Shown here piece by piece: positions 6,472-12,808 of a DNA stretch of 12,808 nt. The notes under the pieces were generated by a model. It was not told the DNA's origin and made no database searches. It saw nothing but the letters and a program-made list of their open reading frames with translations. This DNA comes from Candidatus Stygibacter frigidus (GTDB lineage Bacteria > Cloacimonadota > Cloacimonadia > Cloacimonadales > TCS61): assembly GCA_030765325.1 (NCBI GenBank), contig JAVCCT010000304.1:1-12808 (forward strand), read 5' to 3'. The first letter of the stretch is position 1, and each line of letters opens with the position of its first letter. Position numbers and translations under genes: made by a program.

Positions 6472-6580
6472 TGATGAACACAAAAATGAAACTAAAATTA
6501 AAACTAAAACAGGGGATGCCTGTTTGGATAGATTTCAACATAGCTATTATTGTAATCAGCTTTACCTAATTTTGGGAAAA
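6472..6580. other. Short AT-rich stretch with no gene seen
   Basis: Between the broken gene and the terminator there is an A-rich run of AAACTAAAATT-like units (about 6485-6510) and no supported gene. A plus-strand open frame at 6333-6569 is the antisense shadow of the broken gene. A minus-strand frame beginning at ATG 6541 runs 34 codons in a different register and could be the displaced 5' end of that gene. Confidence 0.4.
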
Positions 6581-6608
6581 TAAAAAGCTCCCAATAGGGA
6601 GCTTTTTA
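6581..6608. terminator. Bidirectional Rho-independent terminator
   Basis: TAAAAAGCTCCC (6581-6592) and GGGAGCTTTTTA (6597-6608) form a perfect 12-bp stem with a 4-base loop AATA. The A/T ends give a U-tract in both directions. On the minus strand it lies 12 bases after the stop of the T9SS-tagged gene. On the plus strand it can stop read-through from the operon ending at 6221. Confidence 0.9.
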
Positions 6609-6620
6609 GGCGAAGTATAT

Positions 6621-9506
6621 TTACTTTAAAAGGACAGATTTCCTATATTGTACTATTTTACCTGTTTTTAATCGCAAATAATATATACCATTACTATAGT
6701 TTTTAGCATTCCAGATTATAGAATGTTCTCCAGCTTCTAATTCTGAATCAAGAAGTGTTGTGACCTTCTGTCCTTTTACATTAAATATGTCCAATTTAAC
6801 ATCCTGGTTATCAATGATTGAGAAATTTATAGAAGTCTCAGGATTAAACGGATTCGGATATACTCGTAATTCAGGTATTTCTGGAAGTGAGTTATTCTCT
6901 ACAGGCGTAATAAACTCAGAAATATCACCGCTTGCAAGATAGATACTGGAATAGGAGAATGGTTCATCATCAATGCTGTCAAGGATTTGCATGACGATAT
7001 TTCCGGAGGGTTTATGAAAAATATTCAAGTCAGGATTCTCTAAATTGTCAAAATCAGTAAAATCGCATGTATATAGTCCAAGTACTGAAAAATAGTCAGG
7101 GCTAATGATTTCGTTGATTTGGTAGGATAATTGATTATTTGAGTTCGTAATAAAGTGTAACAGATTACCTTGGACATTCGTAAAATCTTCTTGATCGGAA
7201 AACATTTGAAAATTCCATTCAGGCAATATGGCACCAGTGGAATCTATCATATACAATTGGTGATCTGCTTTGATAACAAAGTTTTCATTAAAAAAGTTGA
7301 TGCTTTGCACGTTATGTAACTCTTGAGAGCAATTAATTAAATTCCAGTTGTTGTTGTTATAAAGCAGGATATCCACCTGCTCTTCGGAATCAGAAACAGC
7401 AGCAAGTAAGAGTGCATACTGGTCGTTACCACAGCAGGCATCTACTAATTGAATGTTACTATCTGCAAGAATAAAACTGTCAATAACAGTAATTTCCAGA
7501 GTTTGATCATTAAGTGTGAAGATGTTTACTTTACAGCTATCAGAAAAATTATTTCCTCCCATATTGAATACACACGGATAATCAGGTGGAGATGATATTA
7601 GCATGCGTTCATCATAATGATAGTCTTTGCCATAGCCTGTAGCTCCATGCGTTCCATCATATAGCCAATGCGAAATGTCCCAATCGTTATTTTGATGATT
7701 ACTCGGATCTGTTCCTGATCTGTTTATAAATCCACGACGGTATTGCTGAATTCCACCATACAGGTGGATAGTACCGCGATCTCCCATGCCAGCATTAACC
7801 GCCTCTGGCCATACAGGGTTATACCAGGGCCAGTCTGTACCATAAGGTGGAGTTGTGCCATCTCCATAATAGGGATCTTCATAGGGATAGCCACAGGTAG
7901 GGAACCCGCCGGGTGGTATATTTCCATGAAGCTGGAAACCTTGATTGCCAGACCAGTATGGAGATGGTGGGAAAATGAATTTATGAAAATCAGGATACTC
8001 AACTTCCCATTCATTCCCATTGGGCAATGGTAAAGTAAATGGTTCTGTGGAACCATGAGGGTGCTGATAATAAAATGAGAATATTCCTTCGTAATGTGTA
8101 TTCTGATCACCATATAAATCTCTATCTCCATCACCTATAGCTCCAAAGCAGCCATATAAATATATATCAGTGCAATTGTCAGAGTTGATTTCTTCTTCAA
8201 ATGGATCATAGTTCTTATACTGAACATATATCCTTTTTTCAGAGACTAATCCCAGTATATTTGTGTAACCTGGCACTTCATCGGGAGGAGTTCCAGGTGT
8301 AATATCCTGGTATGTTAGATCATTTGTGATGAATATGGTATCAGAACAACCAAAGGTCATTCGACTTCCCACATCTCCTTCAATCCAAAGCTGACAATAT
8401 ACCATTACGGATGCATTGTTGACGCTGATTGTAGAAAAATCTTCATCCCATACAACCTTCTTTACATTTATGTAGTTAGTCCAGATAGAATCTCCTACAG
8501 GTTTGTTCATGTGGTATGCATCAGGAAATGTATTATACACAGTGAAAGTATCTCGTTCAGAAATAATATCAGCATATTTAAAATCAACTGTACTACCATT
8601 AATCTTCACATAGCATATATCACGGTCAATGGAATTATCCAAAATTATACCATTTTCTCTAATTGAAGTTGCTTCTGAAGGAAAATTTAAAAGTCCCACG
8701 TTTTCGATGTAACCTCCCAGAAAAATATCATCCATTGGGGCAGAGTACTCTGCTGGTTGGCTGGTAGCATAGTCCATGATCCTGCCAGCTGTTGTAACTA
8801 ATTTATAAAAAGTTGGCCAGCCGTTGTTATAACCACCACCTCCTTGCTGAATCCAGATGTCATCATTACTGTGCACCGGTCCATTCAAAACATCACCTCC
8901 CCAGAATTTTACTAGATCATTGTTAGCATATTCATCATTTTCTGAATATTCAGAATTTGTTAAATAATCGAACCTGCTCATAGGAAACATAGTTTCATTG
9001 TCAATAGATGCAAAACAAAATTCAGCTGAATTTTTTATATGTAAAAATTGAGATCCTCCGTTCAGTGAATAAATTGTATTAGTGATAAATGTTTCACCAT
9101 TATCTGAACTTTCTGCTACTTTTGGTAAACCAGTTACTAGATCAGTGTAAAAGATTAGTATGTCACCATCAGAAGCCAGAGAAATATTTGGAGTATATTT
9201 CGTTTCTAAAAATAAACTTGTCGCTGAAGTGTTAATCTGAAACTCATCAATTCCTAACTCAGTAAAGTCAAAACCGTTATTATCGGATTTTAGAAATTTA
9301 AGTGATAAATTAAAATAGTCTGTATTTTCAGTTAAACGATAATATGAAAGATAAATATTACTACCCTCGCGAAAAATACCATTTACCTGGTCATAAAGTA
9401 ATGTATCTTCATCAGTTGTTGCAGCCAGAATAGGGGAATTGATCTCGGCAAATAGAATAAATACAGAAAATATTATGATAATACACACACACATTTTTTT
9501 CTTCAT
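6621..9506 (-). CDS. Secreted PilX/DUF4900-like protein with T9SS sorting tail
   Basis: The 961-residue product has a signal peptide (basic MKKK, a long hydrophobic core, cleavage probably near PILA-A, about residue 28). An N-terminal region (about 30-190) carries one Asp-box-like motif SSDNGETF (133-140). The motif GPVHSNDDIWI begins near 209, and far downstream come GGIQQYRRGF (584-593) and GYGKDYHYDERMLISSPPDYP (about 624-644). Both are recollected landmarks of PilX-like/DUF4900 surface proteins (G-x-V-H-S-N ... G-x-I-x-Q-x-R-G ... G-Y-x-K-x-Y-x-Y-D-x-R ... P-P). Between them is a stretch rich in G, P, Y and W (540-575). The last 80 residues (about 880-961) are a type A T9SS sorting domain, with VYPNPFNPETSINFS and YYLRLKTG near the end. 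It should be exported by Sec and carried across the outer membrane by T9SS. The start at 9506 follows AAGGAGGA; an extension to 9554 lacks one. The gene is monocistronic. Exact function is unknown; an adhesin or structural surface protein is likely. Confidence 0.82.
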   Translation of the reverse strand: MKKKMCVCIIIIFSVFILFAEINSPILAATTDEDTLLYDQVNGIFREGSNIYLSYYRLTENTDYFNLSLKFLKSDNNGFDFTELGIDEFQINTSATSLFLETKYTPNISLASDGDILIFYTDLVTGLPKVAESSDNGETFITNTIYSLNGGSQFLHIKNSAEFCFASIDNETMFPMSRFDYLTNSEYSENDEYANNDLVKFWGGDVLNGPVHSNDDIWIQQGGGGYNNGWPTFYKLVTTAGRIMDYATSQPAEYSAPMDDIFLGGYIENVGLLNFPSEATSIRENGIILDNSIDRDICYVKINGSTVDFKYADIISERDTFTVYNTFPDAYHMNKPVGDSIWTNYINVKKVVWDEDFSTISVNNASVMVYCQLWIEGDVGSRMTFGCSDTIFITNDLTYQDITPGTPPDEVPGYTNILGLVSEKRIYVQYKNYDPFEEEINSDNCTDIYLYGCFGAIGDGDRDLYGDQNTHYEGIFSFYYQHPHGSTEPFTLPLPNGNEWEVEYPDFHKFIFPPSPYWSGNQGFQLHGNIPPGGFPTCGYPYEDPYYGDGTTPPYGTDWPWYNPVWPEAVNAGMGDRGTIHLYGGIQQYRRGFINRSGTDPSNHQNNDWDISHWLYDGTHGATGYGKDYHYDERMLISSPPDYPCVFNMGGNNFSDSCKVNIFTLNDQTLEITVIDSFILADSNIQLVDACCGNDQYALLLAAVSDSEEQVDILLYNNNNWNLINCSQELHNVQSINFFNENFVIKADHQLYMIDSTGAILPEWNFQMFSDQEDFTNVQGNLLHFITNSNNQLSYQINEIISPDYFSVLGLYTCDFTDFDNLENPDLNIFHKPSGNIVMQILDSIDDEPFSYSSIYLASGDISEFITPVENNSLPEIPELRVYPNPFNPETSINFSIIDNQDVKLDIFNVKGQKVTTLLDSELEAGEHSIIWNAKNYSNGIYYLRLKTGKIVQYRKSVLLK

Positions 9507-9510
9507 AATT

Positions 9511-9518
9511 TCCTCCTT
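9511..9518 (-). promoter_or_regulatory. Strong ribosome binding site of the T9SS-tagged gene
   Basis: AAGGAGGA on the minus strand lies 4 bases before ATG 9506. It fixes the start and rejects the 16-residue N-terminal extension, which would place a hydrophobic, non-signal-like segment before MKKK. Confidence 0.75.
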
Positions 9519-9551
9519 GGTTTGAATACAAATAAAAATAACTTGCACGAT

Positions 9552-9582
9552 CAAATTAATGTATTAATTTCATTTTTGTCAA
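9552..9582 (-). promoter_or_regulatory. Bacteroidota-type promoter of the T9SS-tagged gene
   Basis: On the minus strand TTGACA (9582-9577) is followed, 20 bases after its TTG, by TTAATTTG (9559-9552). This matches TAnnTTTG at all fixed positions but one. The predicted leader before ATG 9506 is about 40 bases and contains the strong ribosome binding site. Confidence 0.5.
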
Positions 9583-9659
9583 ACTAATTTATTGTCATAA
9601 ATAGCATTCTCCGTTGAAGACTATTCGATTTTTATAATTGATTTATCCCTGAAAGGAAA

Positions 9660-9685
9660 ATGTCAATTCTCCCAAAAATTGACAT
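9660..9685. repeat. Inverted repeat ATGTCAAT/ATTGACAT
   Basis: An 8-bp perfect inverted repeat with a 10-base centre lies between the pullulanase stop and the T9SS-tagged gene. On the minus strand it is followed by TTTTCC, so it could be a weak terminator for the pullulanase transcript, or a regulator site about 80-100 bases upstream of the promoter at 9552-9582. The rest of 9583-9812 is AT-rich with no supported gene. Confidence 0.4.
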
Positions 9686-9812
9686 ATTTGAAGATAAAGT
9701 GCACATTTTTCCAATAAATATTATTGTTTCTAATAATTTTCAATAAGATACTGACCATTTGAAAAGTCGTCTTTTATACAAATATGACCAGTTAGATAGT
9801 CAAAATTATCAT

Positions 9813-12245
9813 TTAGTCCAATTCGAGGATAGTGGTGGACAGGTGAGGTATTGAGAGGGATGATTCTATGTGGGTTGCTTCTGTTTGGCGAGATGTGTAG
9901 TTATCATCAAATATTATGCGCCAGATGCCTTCTGGGAGTTTGATGTCTGCTGGTTTCAGAGTCGGGTTGTGGATGATCATCAGGTCGGTTTCTTGGGTGA
10001 GTCCACTGATATAGATGGCGATGAGATTTTTGGGGACACCCTTCTTTATTATAGAAATCCTTTTTTTGATCTGGATTGCTGTTTGGAGTCTGAGAGCTGG
10101 GTATTTTTTCCTTAGCGCTATCAGGGTTTTCAGATAATCATAAAAATCATAGTAGGTTATCTTGCGTTGCCAGTCAATCTGATTAACCTCATCATTGGCT
10201 TTATAGGAATTTCGAATGTCATCTTCACTGGCACCGGGCACTCTCTTTGAACGCAGAAATTCTGAGCCGGCATGCAGGAAAGGAATTCCCTGACTGGTGA
10301 GTGTGATTGCAATCCCTAATCTGGCAGTTTTGATCTGATTTTCTGGACTAAGATCAGGTAAGGTTCTGATTATTTTGTCAAACCAAGTGTAATTATCGTG
10401 GGCAGAGACGTAGTTAATGGTTTCAGTTGGGGAAGCAGTAATATCATCAATACTTCCCTTAATAGCATTGATCATTTGAGGTTTAAGCCGAAATTCCCCC
10501 ATCACCCAACCCCTGGCTGTACCATCTGTATCACCGCGAATACTATCCCGAAAATGATCATTAAAAACGGCAAATCCCTGATTTTTCTGCTTACCCTTGA
10601 TAGCAGGATTTTCCAGAGGAGAACCTCCACCAGCCCAGGGTTCACCATAGAGCAGAACATCGGGTTTGATATTTCTGAGTTCTTTAACTATCATTTTCAT
10701 AGTGGGCAGATCCATGAGCCCCATGAGGTCAAAGCGGAAACCATCTATCTTGAATTCGGTGAGCCAGTAGCGTAGAGAATCTATGATATATTTTCGCACC
10801 ATGGGTTTTTCTGAAGCTATCTCATTACCGCAGCCGGAGCCATTTGTATAATGCCCGGCATTATCCATGCGATAGAAATATTCCGGCATAAAGGTATCAA
10901 AAACGGAAAACGGGGCACCTACATTAGCCGTATGGTTATAGACCACATCCATCACTACCTTGAAACCATTATTATGCAGGTTCATGATCATCTGACGGAA
11001 TTCCACCAGTCGCTGGATAGTATCAGGCTCAATAGCATAGCTGCCTTCGGGAACATTATAAGATGTGGGGTCATAACCCCAGTTACGCAGTTTTTGCGGG
11101 TCGCTACCGGTTTCATCTACAGTATCAAAATCAAAAACGGGCAGCAATTGAATCACATTTACCCCTAATTCTTTGAGGTGATCAAGTCCGATTGTAACGG
11201 TTTTATCAGATTGGCTAAGAGTGCCTGACCATGAAAGTCCAAGGAATTTACCACGTGTATTTTCAGGACCATCCCAGGCTGGAGAGATAGAGAAATCCCT
11301 GACGTGTAATTCATAGATAATTGCATCTACAGGGCTCTTAAGAGTGTAATCCTTTTGTTCATCCCATCCCTCAGGAAAGGTTTTTTGAGGATCAAATATC
11401 AACGAATGCGTGCTGTTTATAGAAAGTGCGCGACTGTAGGGGTCAATCTGGCGATAAGTATTAGCATCAATCCTGATCTCATAAAGGTAATAACAATTCT
11501 GAAAATCGCCTTTGAGTTCTGCCTGCCAGACTCCCTTTTGAGCGCGTTGCAGGGGCACAATCAGAAATGGCTTCTGCTGATTGGCATCCCGAAAAAGTAG
11601 AACCTTCATTTCGTCTGCCACAGGACTCCATATCTTAAATATGGTGCGCTGAGATGTCCAGTTGAAACCCAGATCAGTATTATTGTAATAGAAACCCGGC
11701 TGATTAAAAATATCACGGTTGAGAACCCTGATCTGATTTTTGCCTTGATAGCTGAGATAATAGCTGCGGTCTGGCATCAATTGCTGCTCAGTTTTCAATA
11801 TCACTTTAAAATTTTGAAAACCAAACATGCTATTCTTCAGGATAAAGCGAATTTTACCTTCGTCGATCATATATCCCTTTTGAAAAAAACTGCCGGAATT
11901 ATCAATCACGTGAAGATTTTCGCCATGAGGATACCAGATAAACCCATTTTCTAAAAACTTAAAAGCTTTACCTTTCACCAGATCAAGAGGGAGTTCGCAA
12001 TAGTAATAATGAGATTGAGTATCCCAGAGCATCCTGCCTTCAGACAGCACTTTCCAGTTATAAAATTCACCTGTAACGTGAAGCTCTCGAGGTTCTATAT
12101 CTGCTGAAATTATATTTATTTTCTGCTTATTTTCATCTTTAAGTTGAAAACTTTCAGGATCAAAACTCATCTTATCTTCTGTTTGAGAGATGGTCACATT
12201 AACAAGGTTAAAATCATCTATATAAGCAACTACCGGATGCTGCAC
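9813..12245 (-). CDS. pulA: Type I pullulanase / glycogen debranching enzyme (GH13)
   Basis: The 810-residue enzyme hydrolyses alpha-1,6 branches of pullulan, starch or glycogen. An N-terminal beta-sandwich with VTGEFYNW near 57-64 looks like a glycogen-binding (CBM48/AMPK-type) module. A second CBM48 domain follows at about 190-290 (FKIWSPVADEMKVLLF). The GH13 barrel runs from about 310 to 700 with the type I pullulanase signature NWGYDP (388-393), region I DVVYNH (433-438), nucleophile D506 in GFRFD, acid/base E535 in YGEPW and the transition-state pair H616-D617 in SAHDN. A small C-terminal beta domain ends the protein. All catalytic residues are present. There is no signal peptide, so it acts in the cytosol. 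The start is GTG 12245, 7 bases after AGGAG; GTG 12251 is only 1 base from it. It begins 38 bases after the peptidase gene and is probably in the same operon. Confidence 0.93.
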   Translation of the reverse strand: MQHPVVAYIDDFNLVNVTISQTEDKMSFDPESFQLKDENKQKINIISADIEPRELHVTGEFYNWKVLSEGRMLWDTQSHYYYCELPLDLVKGKAFKFLENGFIWYPHGENLHVIDNSGSFFQKGYMIDEGKIRFILKNSMFGFQNFKVILKTEQQLMPDRSYYLSYQGKNQIRVLNRDIFNQPGFYYNNTDLGFNWTSQRTIFKIWSPVADEMKVLLFRDANQQKPFLIVPLQRAQKGVWQAELKGDFQNCYYLYEIRIDANTYRQIDPYSRALSINSTHSLIFDPQKTFPEGWDEQKDYTLKSPVDAIIYELHVRDFSISPAWDGPENTRGKFLGLSWSGTLSQSDKTVTIGLDHLKELGVNVIQLLPVFDFDTVDETGSDPQKLRNWGYDPTSYNVPEGSYAIEPDTIQRLVEFRQMIMNLHNNGFKVVMDVVYNHTANVGAPFSVFDTFMPEYFYRMDNAGHYTNGSGCGNEIASEKPMVRKYIIDSLRYWLTEFKIDGFRFDLMGLMDLPTMKMIVKELRNIKPDVLLYGEPWAGGGSPLENPAIKGKQKNQGFAVFNDHFRDSIRGDTDGTARGWVMGEFRLKPQMINAIKGSIDDITASPTETINYVSAHDNYTWFDKIIRTLPDLSPENQIKTARLGIAITLTSQGIPFLHAGSEFLRSKRVPGASEDDIRNSYKANDEVNQIDWQRKITYYDFYDYLKTLIALRKKYPALRLQTAIQIKKRISIIKKGVPKNLIAIYISGLTQETDLMIIHNPTLKPADIKLPEGIWRIIFDDNYTSRQTEATHIESSLSIPHLSTTILELD

Positions 12246-12252
12246 ATTCACG

Positions 12253-12257
12253 CTCCT
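12253..12257 (-). promoter_or_regulatory. Ribosome binding site deciding the pullulanase start
   Basis: AGGAG lies 7 bases before GTG 12245 and 1 base before GTG 12251, favouring 12245. An ATG at 12247 in another frame overlaps this start but reaches a stop after five codons. Confidence 0.45.
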
Positions 12258-12283
12258 GCTATTTTATTCTAATCCGGCTTATT

Positions 12284-12808
12284 TCAATTACTCGCTAACC
12301 TGTCAATAACAAAGGCAAACTCAAAGGCAATCTCTTTCAGGTAATCATATCTGCCGGAAGAACCACCATGCCCGGCATCATTGATTCTCAGCAGCAGCAG
12401 GTTGTCATCAGTTTTCATTTTGCACAGTTTGGCACATAATTTAGCTGGCTCCCAGTAATTAACCCGTGGGTCATAAAATCCACCCAGCAGCAGGATATTA
12501 GGATAATCCTGAGCTGTCACATTATAATAAGGGCAGTATGAGAGCATATATTCAAACTCAGATTCAATATTGGGATTACCCCATTCTTCATATTCAGAGA
12601 CCGTTGCCGAAAGCGTGGGATCAAGCATGGTATTCATCATATCCACAAAGGGGACATCACCGATAACTACTTCATATAGCTCAGGACGCATATTCATCAC
12701 GGCTCCTATCAGTAAACCACCGGCACTGGCACCTTCGATCGCCAATTGCTCTGGAGAGGTATACTCTTCTGCTATCAAATATTCTGTGCAGGCTATGAAA
12801 TCCGTAAA
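12284..12808 (-). CDS. ptrB: Oligopeptidase B-like S9 peptidase, C-terminal part (partial)
   Basis: The reading frame is open to the window edge, so only the last 174 residues, the end of the alpha/beta-hydrolase domain, are seen. The catalytic triad of prolyl oligopeptidase family S9A is complete: S28 in the nucleophile elbow GASAGG, D113 in GGFYDPRVNYWEPAK, and H147 in NDAGHGGSSGRYD. DPRVxYWEPAK and GHGGxSGR are typical of oligopeptidase B (protease II), which cuts short peptides after basic residues in the cytosol. S9A oligopeptidases are usually near 700 residues, so roughly three quarters, including the beta-propeller, lies outside. The acidic substrate-binding residues cannot all be checked. 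It ends in TGA, 38 bases before the pullulanase start. Confidence 0.88.
   Translation of the reverse strand, partial: FTDFIACTEYLIAEEYTSPEQLAIEGASAGGLLIGAVMNMRPELYEVVIGDVPFVDMMNTMLDPTLSATVSEYEEWGNPNIESEFEYMLSYCPYYNVTAQDYPNILLLGGFYDPRVNYWEPAKLCAKLCKMKTDDNLLLLRINDAGHGGSSGRYDYLKEIAFEFAFVIDRLASN

Noticed and set aside
6333..6569. A 78-codon plus-strand open frame after the FtsB-like gene.
   Set aside because: It lies antisense to the coding-like minus-strand remnant at 6244-6471, lacks a ribosome binding site, and its codon pattern is explained by the opposite strand.
7724..8134. A 136-codon second minus-strand frame and a 96-codon plus-strand frame (7743-8033) inside the T9SS-tagged gene.
   Set aside because: They are frame shadows in a G/P/Y/W-rich segment of a much longer gene with signal peptide and sorting tail; neither has a ribosome binding site or recognisable domain.
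9507..9554. A 16-residue N-terminal extension of the T9SS-tagged protein.
   Set aside because: The strong AAGGAGGA at 9511-9518 and the normal signal peptide both place the start at 9506; the extension would also begin upstream of the predicted leader.
9730..9819. A 29-codon minus-strand open frame just after the pullulanase stop, shifted by one base, with protein-like residues.
   Set aside because: It has no start codon, is short in AT-rich DNA and can arise by chance; no frameshift is needed to end the pullulanase, whose C-terminus looks normal.
10398..11168. Plus-strand open frames of 105-125 codons opposite the pullulanase gene.
   Set aside because: They are antisense shadows of a complete, motif-verified GH13 enzyme.

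Overview
The window is AT-rich and comes from an anaerobic bacterium of the Fibrobacteres-Chlorobi-Bacteroidetes (FCB) superphylum, most likely a Cloacimonadota-type lineage. The placement rests on a secreted protein ending in a type IX secretion (Por/T9SS) sorting domain with the signature VYPNPFNPET. It is supported by an AAGGAGG ribosome binding site, a promoter close to the Bacteroidota TTG-N20-TAnnTTTG pattern, and many iron-sulfur/flavin redox enzymes. The phylum is an inference; no rRNA or marker gene is present.

Layout. (1) 23-436, minus: a UPF0158 family protein. (2) 449-846: a divergent intergenic region without a convincing gene but rich in inverted repeats: two REP-like hairpins, a 9-bp inverted repeat, an operator-like palindrome and a putative promoter for the rightward operon. 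(3) 859-6221, plus: a tightly packed run of five genes. These are a large multi-cofactor flavoprotein (2Fe-2S, FAD/NAD(P) Rossmann domains, two 4Fe-4S clusters, BFD-like 2Fe-2S), a DAO-family FAD oxidoreductase, a DUF362 protein with an 8Fe ferredoxin domain, a metallo-beta-lactamase-fold hydrolase, and a small membrane coiled-coil protein resembling FtsB/DivIC. (4) 6244-6471, minus: a remnant of a small protein gene interrupted by an in-frame stop, followed by a strong bidirectional terminator at 6581-6608. (5) 6621-9506, minus: a 961-residue secreted protein with a PilX/DUF4900-like region and a T9SS tail. (6) 9813-12245, minus: a cytoplasmic type I pullulanase (GH13), 30-40 bases downstream of (7) 12284-12808, minus: the C-terminal part of an oligopeptidase B-like S9 peptidase, cut by the window edge.

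How the genes may work together. The first three genes of the plus operon look like one redox module. The first two correspond to the HcnABC / opine oxidase / hydroxyproline or dye-linked proline dehydrogenase type of amino-acid oxidoreductase: the DAO subunit would oxidise an amine or amino acid and pass electrons to the fused Fe-S flavoprotein. The DUF362-ferredoxin protein, whose role is unknown, is a plausible further electron carrier. The substrate cannot be read from the sequence. The metal hydrolase and the FtsB-like gene are translationally coupled to each other but have no obvious link to the redox module. The pullulanase and peptidase fit intracellular breakdown of storage or imported alpha-glucans and of peptides.

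The points most worth a second look are the amino-acid-oxidoreductase/DUF362 cluster, the T9SS-tagged PilX-like protein, the interrupted small gene at 6244-6471, and the hairpin-rich divergent intergenic region.
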